From the NCBI GenBank assembly GCA_911728455.2, contig OU452222.1:26712923-26776922 (forward strand): 64,000 bases of DNA, in the 5' to 3' direction. Shown here one piece after another: positions 44,897 through 55,085 of this stretch (position 1 is its first letter; each line of letters opens with the position of its first letter). The position numbers were made by a program, and so were the translations under genes. This DNA is from Marthasterias glacialis (lineage: Eukaryota > Echinodermata > Asteroidea > Forcipulatida > Asteriidae). The notes below the pieces were generated by a model that worked only from the letters and a program-made list of their open reading frames with translations, was not told the DNA's origin and did no database searches.

Positions 44897-46800
44897 TTTG
44901 AGGGTTTTTGAGCTTGTCACACGCAGCCAAAGGTGTACAGATTCCCCGTGTGTATACGTGTGCAACGTACAGCGACCGGATGTCCAGGGCGTGATGGGAA
45001 TGTTGTCAACTCACCAAGTAAGATAAGTATGTTTTGTTTATTTTAAATAAAAGTCAATACATTTAAATTACATTTAAAATACTATAACATTATATAATAT
45101 TAATTATAATGCTAAAAGGTTTACAATACTAATTTTTTAAACTATTTAAAATGGTTACACAAACAAATTGTATTGTAAGAGGCTGCTGTCCGTCGTCTGC
45201 TTTTATTTATTTTTACAAATCATATCGAGAGATGGCGCTATTTACAAACTTCATGGATTGTCTATGGCTAAGACTGCCACCTACTCCCCCACTCCAACTG
45301 CCACATTAGGAAACTATGTTTGAAGTTGATACGATTGATAGAGATCAGCTTTTGAGATCAGAGACTGTTTATCGATGAATAATTAACTTCAGGGCAAATT
45401 TCTATTCCGAAATGCTAGTATTAAAAAATGTTTAATCTTTTTTCGATATTGTGTCCAAAAACATTTATTTCTGTGTACTACTGCAAAAATACTTAAAGGG
45501 GCTGTGTCGTCATGATCGCAGCAAGTCTGTGGCTAGACTGAAATATGACCTCCCAATCTGTTATTGCACACATACGCGCGTGAGTGGCGGTCACATCAGA
45601 GAATAATAATGATGGCACCCTTTGTGATATGACAGTCGAGGCGGGCGCATGCAGTAACTGGGTGAGAGTTCATGTTTCTGGGTCCAGAAACAGGCAGACT
45701 ACGATCTTGACAACACAGTCACTTTAAGTGGTGACAGAATAGTGTTTCATATTCACGCTATTGGCAACCACACCCTTCTGTTAATCATCATACAGGCCAC
45801 AACACATATCACTGTCAACAATTGTATAAGAAAACAAATTGGAGTCGATGCTTTGGTTATATTGCTTGGAATTAATTTAATAGTTTAATAACTTACAACA
45901 TCACACCTTCATCTCCTACAATACTAAAAATCTAACCATAGGGTAGAAAAGACAATCACGTACACAAAAAAAGTAATCGTTAAACTTAAGTCCCGGTTAA
46001 ATCTGAAAAACCAAGTAAAAGTCTGAACTGTTCAAAAACAATCTTGGAAACATTTCAGCTCCTTTTTGATCTTTTTGGGGGATAAAACTGTGAATGTTTC
46101 ACTCACATTTTATGACACACTATGGCAAGACAGAATGTTTGACTGGTCAAAAACAAAGTGTAAAGATGTCAAACTGTTTTCCAAACGGTTCACTTTTCGA
46201 AAATCTAAATTTTACACAATCGAAAAACAGAACCATACTTATAAATCACTCAAACTTTACAGTTCCAGTTCTTTTTCATCAAAATAATAATAACAGTAAT
46301 TGATAAAATGTTTTACAACCATGTATGTCTCAATCATCAGCTCACTTTTCCACAGCCTCATAAAAATTAAAAAAAATTAAAGGAAAAATACAACCCCAGG
46401 AGGCAAATATTGTTTGCAGCTATTACGTTCTCCAAGAAGGGTTTAAGTATAAATTAGCTAGCTGGAGCTGCAGGTAAGTGACAAAATTGTGCATCATTTA
46501 ATATCTAGTATCTGGGATAAAAGGGGATGCTAGTTTCTGGCATCCTAACAATGGAGCTTCAGAGACTTTCTATTCACGTTTTGATCTTTAGCAGTTTTAC
46601 AAGTTATGCTGTGGAATTTGAAACCTCTTCGGGCACACACATTAGAGCATTGGGATGAGGAAATGCACAGACATTTATTCCTAATATAAATGCAGTTTTC
46701 AGCCGATCTGTGTCTTTCTCTGATCATTCTCTGCCTCCGTTGGAACATGGAAGCATCAGGAGACAAGACTGCTTGCAGGACAAGTTGCTAAAGCACTAGT
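44897..46800. other. DAD1 upstream flank, no other gene seen
   Basis: The DAD1 promoter must lie at the left end, but no TATA box or initiator can be defended. The rest is AT-rich without recognisable exons. Confidence 0.4.
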
Positions 46801-46977
46801 AGGGCCCAATTTCATAGAGCAGCATAAGCAAAAAAAACCTAAAGATTCTGCTTAGCAAAACTAAGCAGTAAACCAGTCATAGACGGTACATGTTACACGT
46901 TTTTTTGGCCGGTAACCTTAATCTTGTAAGCAAAATTATTGGCTTCTTTTTTTGCTGCAGCTCTATGAAATTGGCCT
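46801..46977. repeat. GGGCCCAATTTCAT MITE (copy 1)
   Basis: AGGGCCCAATTTCATAGAGC at the left and AGCTCTATGAAATTGGCCTC at the right, with TTCTGCTTAGCAAAACTAAGCAG inside. Further copies: 59804-59997, 61583-61873, 62033-62229 and 62215-62422. Confidence 0.85.
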
Positions 46978-47174
46978 CTTGGGTTATATAATTTGCAATA
47001 ACCGGTTAGCAGTCAAAACTGCTTGTAGCATACATTTGATTTTAACTGGTTTCCTGCGCATATATTTGTTTAGCAAATTACTTTATTATGCAAGACTTTT
47101 TGCATGACAGCCTCCAAGAAATTTGGCCCCACTGATAGTACATGTTGATATAGCAAAGGTCTGGTTCCAGTCTC

Positions 47175-50100
47175 TCAGGAATCAGGTTTGACAAGGAGAG
47201 GCAATTCTGGTTCTTCTACCAGTAGTCTGTATGACGCCTCATCGTCCTTCTTCACACACAGAGTGATACCCGACTTGTAAACAGCTGGTATGCAAATGTG
47301 ACTCTTGAAGAGCCAATCAGCGAGTAGACCCACCGGTCTCCTGTCTGGTGATTGGCTGTACGGCTCAGGCTCGCTTAGCATCTTCTTGACTTGTCCTGTT
47401 TGTGGGAATAAATTGTAACTGACGATTAAAGGTCAGCTGTGTTCAGCTGGAATGTGATTCCACCATATTATGTCTGCCAATCATTGACCCTACCCCTGCC
47501 AACCTGGTTACTAAAAGTCTTGGATTTCTTACTCTTTGAAGGATAAAATCCCAACAAAACAAGAACCGCAAACTCTTCAAATGATTTTTTTATCTACATC
47601 TGTAAATGAGGATCTCCAATCCACATGGTGTCTTATTCACAATGTCTGTAAACATGAAAGACAGCATCCCCAACCCAAGGAGTTCAATGATGTAAGCAGA
47701 TCCATTGGGTAGCACAGAATAGGAGGGGTGGTGCCTATTATTTGGTGGTACATAAAGGCCAGTTCATAATCTACACGTACATGAAATCTGAAACTGCAAA
47801 TTTGCCACAAACTTAGCTGAACTGACCAAATGTGTGACAAATCTTTCAAATTTTTTGTTTGTTAATTAGTTCCCTTTTCTTAATTTTGATCAAATTCGGT
47901 GTAGCTGTAGAATTTCTGAAAAGATGAAATCCCAAAATATATTCATCTTATGGACTTCACATAGTATTTATTTGATCTGTTTTCACCTTCAACATCCATT
48001 TGCTTCCACCTAGGATCAGAGTGTTTAGAAAGAACTGACAAGTCCGTGTTCTCTTCCCATCGACTGATCACATCCACTCGTCGAACCTGTCATTGAGAAA
48101 GAAATAGTAACATAAACCAGTTTGAAAAAAAAGTCTAAGGCTGTGTCCAAATAGACCTTATGCACACGATGTCATTTTGAGTAGGGCGCCCTCGCCTGAG
48201 AGGTCAAAAGGAAGTTGTTCATTGGCCAATCTTGTGCATTGTGCGTATGAACCTGTGCGTTTCCATTGTTTCATCATTGGTTTACCTCTAAGATGGCCGC
48301 TGGATGACATCAATGCATAAGGTTTATAAGGTCTATTGGCGGCTGCGGCTGTTGCTAGGGGTGTTGCTATGGGCATCCTATGCTTCAACGTATGTCAACA
48401 TGGTGACCAAGCCGCAGCCCTAGCCGCCACTTCGAAATCAGTCACGGTGTGTAAGTGGCTTCTGCAAACCAAGGTATCGGCAAGGATCTGCAAATAACTT
48501 GGGGAACATTTGAAAACATGGCGTCAAAGTCGCCTTTCGTTCCTCGATCATGGTGGCAGAGAGGCACCATCCATCACTAATGCCAAATAAGAAATCTGCA
48601 ACTAATTTGGTGAAAATTTGAATACATGGCGTCAAAGTAGCCTTCTGTTCCTTGATCATGGTAGCCGAGAGGCACCAGGCTCTCATTTGAGACAACACTG
48701 CTTTATATAAGAAGGGCTTTATTACCACAGCTACTGTTTATCTATAAAGCAGCATTTTTTAAGTTACTTCGAAAGTACTCACCATGAGTACAGAGTCACT
48801 GCTTATGTAATGAAGGAAGTTTGACGGTGCCTCTACCGAGAGGGGATTGCACATGTGGATACCGGTCTTGGTCACACCGTAGACCATCTGATGATGCCAA
48901 GCATCCGGAATACTTGTCTCGCCATTGAGTACATGCTGGAGGTTGAGTGTAGCTATGGGAACAACTCCTAGAGATCAAAAGGAAAGAGAGATATTTGGGT
49001 TTGAGGTTCACAACCTTGTTTAGGCCATAAATGTTGGTTTTTAGTTTCTGAATAAATGTGGAGGTTCCCCCTCAACATTCTCCTAGCCCCCCCCCCCCCC
49101 GAGGATTACCCATAAAAAATAGCACAATATGTGCTAGGCATGTCATTAGTTAAACAATGCCTCCCTCAAGTCCCCCCCCCCAACCAACAAAGCGCCCTCG
49201 CATGACCATACACAAATTAGACCCTAGTTAAGCCACCGAAAGAGGTAGGCTTATGGGGATTCAGGTTGGCTAAGTGGTTTCTTCCCCGATTCTCACCTCT
49301 GCCTTGCATGTGGATATGGTTTCCAGTCCCTACCTGATTGTATGAATTTTTCTCTAGTCTGGGTTTTCTAAAATTGAGATTTCTTCAACATTTCCTCTTC
49401 ACAGGCCTATGGGTTACAGTGCAAGTCACTTTTGATGATTTTGTGGTTTCATTACCAGAAAGATAACCAATAATAACAGAAAAAAATAATAAAAATAATG
49501 AACTTGGCCTAAGCCTGAACTAAAACAAAGGTAAAAACCCATTTTTTACCACGGTTAATCCATCCCATTAGCCACCTCTGCACATCCACCTGCCTCTCCG
49601 GGTAGAAATGAAAGAACCTGGCAAAAACAGAGCCATCGGATGCTCTGTCCAGTCCCTCAATAATATCAACGTGTGACACTCCAGCCACACTCCGGGAGAA
49701 GAGGTACTCTGGCAATGGGGCACTGCTCGCTCGTAATCTTGTGTTCACTGTCGACGCAACATAATCCAGATCCCTGTGGACTTCCAATGCTTTCTAGGGA
49801 AGAGAAATTTCATCATATTAAGAAGAAATATTATGACTACTTTGATTTGTGTTTCTCTTTAGCTTTGTGTAGATTAAGGGAAATAAAAGTACAATGGTAG
49901 TGGTTATAGTTGGTTATATATTCGTAGTTGGGGTAAAATATCAGGGGTGGATTTCACAAAACTCGTCCTAACTTAAGACTAGTCCTAACTTAGGACTAGT
50001 CCAATAAGTTAGGACTAGTAACTCGTCCTAACTCGAGATAAGACTAGTCCTAGCGCTTTGTGAAATCCACCCCAGATATATGACAAGATTTAGTTGTGAT

Positions 50101-50845
50101 GATCAGAGCCCAATCCCGCTCCAGTTCCTGAGTAGTTGTAATGATCGTAGCCGTGATGATCGTAGCCCTCCTCCCTCGACTATCCCACATCATCAGGGAC
50201 AAGGGTTAAGATCACAGCAACTAGGATCAGAAATAGTAATAATAATCATGGCTACTATTCCATGATAAGTGACGCTCTCAACTTAGTCTTACTTTAGGTA
50301 ACTTAACTATGTTTTATGTACAGTATACTCAAATGTTTTGTTGGGGACCAAAAAAGCTAAATGTGACAATTGTAACCCCCGATTCCATACGGTAGGGGAG
50401 AACAAGGTTTACGATCTGATGATAGACCTTATGCATCATGAGTCCCATAGAGATATGTACAACAGCGCCCTCAATTAGGTCAAAATGGCCGTACTGTAGG
50501 AAAATGGCTGCGCATAACCTCTATTATCGCAACAACAAAATTATGAACTTTGACACAAAAGGTGAAGAGAACTATTCACATCCATTATCATCTATAAAAC
50601 TAAAAGACAGAAAACTAAAAAGGTTAGAAAGGAAATAGTTTTGTACTTTCACACACACTCCAAGAGTCTTACTCTTACTAGTCTTAGTACAATAAAAATA
50701 CGAAATTTACCAGTGTATTTATGACTGCCGTTGCACCACAGGCAGAGGCTCCAATTTGTGTCACTTGCTTACTCTCGGCTTCATCCGGTGTCCAGAGAAA
50801 ATCACCTCGCCGAGTGACACTTTCACAAGTCCGCTGATCTCCCAT
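47175..50845 (-). CDS. Uncharacterised C39-like (papain-fold) peptidase domain protein, five exons
   Basis: Exons, in order on the minus strand: 50845-50711, 49793-49550, 48967-48783, 48086-47987, 47395-47175. All borders are AG/GT and every phase joins, giving 294 residues from MGDQRTCESVTRRGDFLW to LVKPDS and a stop. QIGASACGATAVINTL (Cys about residue 36, preceded by Gln) resembles the Q-x4-C-G start of C39-like cysteine peptidases. AWHHQMVYGVTKTGIHMCNP (His about 151/152, Asn about 167) resembles their H...G...N/D-P active-site half. Between them lies a helical part (ERQVDVQRWLMGWINRG, then VVPIATLNL). The family likeness is my inference from motif spacing; activity is unproven, since C39-like folds also occur without activity. 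An in-frame stop precedes the chosen ATG (TGA at 50906-50908), and an upstream acceptor (CTGACAG, near 50880) could instead add a 5' exon. No signal peptide or membrane segment is evident. Intron 3 holds a small tandem repeat and two MITEs. Confidence 0.75.
48154..48341. repeat. TAGACCTTATGCA MITE in an intron of the C39-like gene
   Basis: AATAGACCTTATGCACACG on the left and GCATAAGGTTTATAAGGTCT on the right are inverted. The interior (AGGGCGCCCTCGCC, AGATGGCCGCTGGATG) resembles 12715-12895. A GGCGGCT MITE follows immediately. Confidence 0.75.
48333..48437. repeat. GGCGGCT-type MITE (copy in the C39-like gene intron)
   Basis: ATTGGCGGCTGCGGCTGTTG and AAGCCGCAGCCCTAGCCGCC are inverted, and the outer end reads ACTTCGAAATC. 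It abuts the preceding MITE without a gap. Confidence 0.78.
48482..48695. repeat. Two-copy tandem duplication, 108-bp period
   Basis: ACATGGCGTCAAAGTCGCCT (48517) recurs 108 bp later as ACATGGCGTCAAAGTAGCCT, with matching flanks ATCTGCAA.TAA.TTGG and GATCATGGT.GC.GAGAGGCACC. Intronic and non-coding. Confidence 0.85.
49944..50073. repeat. Foldback MITE with GGGGTGGATTTCACAAA ends
   Basis: GGGGTGGATTTCACAAAACT and ...GCTTTGTGAAATCCACCCC are inverted. The interior is built from repeated TCCTAACTTAGGACTAG units. A relative (TTGGATTTCACTAACCGC..., ...CTCTTTGTGAAATCGGCCC) is at 56427-56573. It lies in the first intron of the C39-like gene. Confidence 0.8.
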
Positions 50846-51785
50846 ATCTCTGCACGCCAAACCCTGCTGCTGTGTACTGTCAGTGACGAGTGACAGCGTC
50901 AACCCTCAAGTCAAAAGTCAAACTTCCAAACCCCGAAAAACCTGACAAGTCTCTCCCACAACTTAGTTCCATAAAAAGGACTCGGCACTAAGTTCCACAG
51001 TTTCAGAATTATATAACGGAGCTATAAAACATACATTACAACCTGTCTGCTGTATGCATAAACGGCTGCATAATAGAACACAGTTCACCCTAAGATCACA
51101 TTTTGACGTTTTCAGGGATAGATATGAAGCCGAACACAATACCCGTGTAATAATAGTGTACATGTACAGTACGTCTGGTGACTTTTTAAATACCGATTAT
51201 ATTGCACGTTCGAAGTCTGGGTTTACGAGCAGAAAAATGTAAACACAGTTGTTGCAAGTTTAAAGGGACTTCCATGCTCTAACCACGCTCTGAGGGATCT
51301 TTTCAGTTAAAAGCGGGTAGTTAAATTGCCTTTGTAAACACACATAATGCATTGATTCTTCATGGTGTAAACGCTAAACAACAATCAACTCATAAAATGA
51401 CGATGGTAAAGGCCCATGGAGGAAGGCACCCTCCATGGTAGGCCTAAATGACTTATTTATGTTAACATTGAAAAGGTAACTTTGAAAATGTCCCCGGGAT
51501 TGTTCATCAAATAAAAACAAACCACACTACTACCACAGCTGCCGCTGTACGTTGAATGGTTCCTTGCTATTAAACAGGTATTTCAGAGTCAAATGTTAAA
51601 TGATAAAGCTGCCGAGCGCACTAGACCTAATTGTTTTGAGCAAGGGCAATTATTTTGAGCTAAGCAGAAATAGGTTTACCAGCCAATATGAAAAGTGATC
51701 ATTTTGTTTTTGACTTATTCCTCTTCTTTCTTAATGTTTTCCTGGCAAAAAATGGACCCTGTCTGTACGGAGCCCTGCGTACGGG
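50846..51785. other. Upstream flank of the C39-like gene
   Basis: A 5'UTR or extra exon may begin here (acceptor-like CTGACAG on the minus strand, near 50880). No other gene was seen. A short repeat copy at 50437-50512, inside intron 1, matches the reverse complement of 4432-4516. Confidence 0.35.
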
Positions 51786-51787
51786 TA

Positions 51788-51961
51788 TAGACCTTTATCA
51801 TGCTGCCACCATCTTGGTCATGTGCCCTGCATCCAATAACAGTAATGGATGCTGATGTTCGTTGTTCAAAAAGGAACCTGACTATTTACCCTCAGCCTCG
51901 GTTTGGTTACATTGATTTGAATGGGAGAAAAACAAGATGGCTGCACCATGATAAAGGTCTA
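51788..51961. repeat. TAGACCTTTATCATG MITE
   Basis: TAGACCTTTATCATGCTGCC at the left and GCACCATGATAAAGGTCTA at the right. The right half recurs in a decayed copy at 9358-9424. The outermost TAGACCTTT is shared with the families at 18527 and 48154, although the interiors differ. Confidence 0.8.
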
Positions 51962-54006
51962 TTGCGGCAAAGTATTCATGTGCATGAAGAAAATGGTTCA
52001 GTCTGATCATAGAGCAAGGGTCTGATAAATAGTATCAATGCTCTAAGTTTGAACCGGTAAGTTGAGCTATTATGGCAGCTGTTGTGACACAACCAGCTGT
52101 TACATTCTTTAACCTGTCTGGACTCCAACAACAAACATTAATTGTTGCCACTGAAATTAATAGCGCCAGGGGTGGGAAATACAAACAACTCAGTCGCTGT
52201 GGGAAAATGTTTACACATGGTGGGGTGGGACCGTCCGATGATTGGGGGGGGGGGGGGTGTCTGTTGAGAACACAAACATGGAGAGAGAGCGAGAGAGAGA
52301 TGGAAAAAACAAAAGACAAAAATGAAAAGAAAAGGGAAAAAACACCTACATTTTCACCCAAGCAGTGATCATTGTTGTGTCAAGTGTAAGATTTTCAACT
52401 TGGCGATGTTGTCTTTATCACCGCCACTCGAAAAGAATTTACGATCGTCCTTAATTTATGTCCGAAAGACAAAAGCAACCCATAGGATGGTGTTGGCATT
52501 GATAACGAATGCCTATAATTTCATTTAATTGCAAATATTTACTTCTGTACAACTTGAAATTTGAGGCGATAACATTAATGATTGAAAAAAAAAAAAAAAA
52601 AAAAAACCAACACGACTGGTGGTCTAAAAAACTAACCTCGAGTAGGCTCCAGACAGGTTATCTTGCAGACTTTGTTAATCGTTATCTTTTTCCAGGCGAT
52701 TGTTTGTTTTTTCATTAGGAGAAACAATTATTGACATCAACCCTGGTAATATGACGCCCTGTCTAATGGTAAGCGTTTGCTAAAAGACCAAGCATCAGAG
52801 CAAGGAATTTAATTAAAGCTAATAGTAAGAAAACAGTTTAAAAGGGATTTTGAATTCAGGTCTTTTTTTCTCAGGATTACCAAAAAAAAAATCCTTTTCC
52901 AGAATATATATTTCTCTTCGTATGAACTGCTCTGAATATAAAAGAGCATGCGGCTCACCTGTGCTCAGAACGCCCAAACAATAGAGAAAAAAAATCGGCC
53001 ATAATTGAGAAAGTTAAATGGGTCTTTAAAACTGTATAAAGTAAGGAGCTTTTCAATTGGCATGCATGATACTCAACAAAAATTGGAGTAACCAATAAAG
53101 CTCTCCACAATAGTTGTGTATGCGCCGAAAACTTGTGTAAATTTTTCAAGAAACTTAAATCGCGAACTGCAAAATCTAACAGAAAAAAACCATCTATCAG
53201 CTTCCTAAGTTTTCTTGTCTCGATCTCCACAGATCAGGACTGATTCTCGTCCGACCTATAACAGCATGGTATGGAAGCGGCGGATCTACAGTCAGAAGCC
53301 ATTTTAAAATAGGTGGTGGGTGGGGGGCATAGAAAAGGCATGCACCTGCCACTCAGCCTAATGCCACTTTCAGTCGTTGTGGAGTGGGTCATTGGAATAA
53401 TTCGGAACGCGTCTCTGGACAGCACCTGTTGAGTTGAAAATAATCGTTTTGCGATACATGTCGGTCTTCATTTCTTCCATCAAATAAAAAGAAGAAAAAA
53501 CAGCCACCTCAAGTCTGTCGATGGTCTGAAGGAGCCCAAAACATAACCAGCACGCATGTTGACACACCAGGGACCAGGTTGAAAGTACATAAGGTAGATG
53601 GGTAAAGTGCCTAGGGTAATTTATGATTACATCATATAACTCCATGGGTTGCATATAAGTAGCTGGGGTCCTCTACAACACTTCTGTGCATCAGTGAAAA
53701 GAATATATTTTTAGGGACACTCAAAAGTTTGGGTAAACATGCATGCAGAACAGAGAGAGGTAAATGATCCCGTGCGATTAGAAAAGGCAGGAACATTGTT
53801 CGTGTCCATCCATTGAATTGTCTTCCTCCACGGTCCGTCCATCACAGATATCACAGGTACAGAGAAACAGATCAAGTTTTCCACAGAGATTCATTTTGTT
53901 CAAATGAATTTGCAGTTTAAAGCTTGTTTTTTTGTTCAGATATTAGGGCGTTTGTTTGATAATTTAAATTTTTTTTTTTTTTTGGGGGGGATCTTGTCAA
54001 AATAAG
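51962..54006. other. Gene-free region
   Basis: No exon is supported; frames of 60-108 codons here are uncorroborated. Homopolymers: a G-run at 52243-52258, an A-run at 52585-52605 and a T-run at 53970-53982. Confidence 0.45.
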
Positions 54007-54262
54007 CTTTCGTCTCATAATGAAAGTTCATCTGAAACATGCATGCAGGTTCTGCTGAATTATTTTGTTTTGGTTCATTCTATCGAAGCTTTTGAGGACT
54101 TGTACATAAATATTTGGTTAATATTTACCAATAACCCACGCATTCCCACCCCAAAGAGGGTCAACTTTAAAAGTAGTTTGAAAATACTTTTGAAGTCAAA
54201 ATTCAGCAGAACCTGCATGCAAGTTTCAGATGAACCGTCATTATGAGACAAAAATCTTTTTT
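54007..54262. repeat. Foldback MITE, arms of about 55 bp
   Basis: TTTCGTCTCATAATGAAAGT then TCATCTGAAACATGCATGCA pairs, inverted, with TGCATGCAAGTTTCAGATGA and ACCGTCATTATGAGACAAAA. The inner ends GGTTCTGCTGAATT and AATTCAGCAGAACC also pair. The loop is non-coding. Confidence 0.85.
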
Positions 54263-54903
54263 TTGACAATTAGAAACTTTCTAATGGAACACATAGAAGA
54301 AACAAGGGTGACTCAAAACACTCTTGAGATGTCAACAGAGAATTCTTTATTTTTTAAGTAAGTTTGCATAATCTCGAAATCTTAACATTCATACAGTGAA
54401 ATTCAGTTTTTTTTTTCTTTCCGGTAAGTCAGGTAAGTCATTGAGCTTGACCAAGGGGTGGTGGGTTAGGGTTCGGGTTTAAGAGCCATTTGCTAGGAGG
54501 GAGGCTGGCAGAGCCACTGATGCAGTGTGCTTAAATATAAGGCAGGTGTTGGGTTTAGTTTTGCTAGTGAGGGTGGGGTGGCCTGCATCCTCCATTGATC
54601 CCACCACTCTGTTTACAATACTCGATGTTACTGCGGCATTTTCAAAAACTTAACTTGTATTTTGTAATTTTGAAGAAAAAAACCCCCAAAACTATAAATT
54701 TGTTCATACATGTAACTAGTTTTTTTTTCTGGCAGGCTTCCCAGGTTGATATCTGCTTAGCGCTTTATAAACTGAGCAGGGTGGTACCAGTATGAGTGGA
54801 CACTGAACAAAAGAGTTCCCAGCACACAAACTTGAGTGACACTAAAATGCATGGTGATTCCAGACATGTTTACTCTAAAAGAGTGAAAATTTCCACATTT
54901 GGC
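54263..54903. other. No gene seen
   Basis: AT-rich sequence with no recognisable exon. One long T-run lies near 54403-54420. Confidence 0.35.
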
Positions 54904-55085
54904 TTCAGTGGTGTCAGTTCGGCTCCTTTGAGAGTAAAACTCACTTTGCATCGACCTTTTTGAGTGAAATTGGAACAAACTTCACAAAGATTCAAGTTGA
55001 AAATACATGTACCCGTCTTTCACTATAAAAAGAGCTGTCCACCATATGGGTCTTTGCAAGAGTGGTATGGCGGACAAAATAAGCG
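54904..55085 (+). repeat. Dispersed repeat family C (copy 3)
   Basis: CAGTGGTGTCAGTTCGGCTC, TTTTTGAGTGAAATTGGAAC, CGTCTTTCACT and CCATATGGGTCTTTGCAAGA, then GTGGTATGGCGGACAAAA, parallel copy 1 at 18065-18290. Confidence 0.78.

Noticed and set aside
52072-52368. 98-codon frame with a Lys/Glu-rich end
   Set aside because: It crosses a G-run and a GA-rich simple repeat, has no domain, and the opposite strand is equally open.
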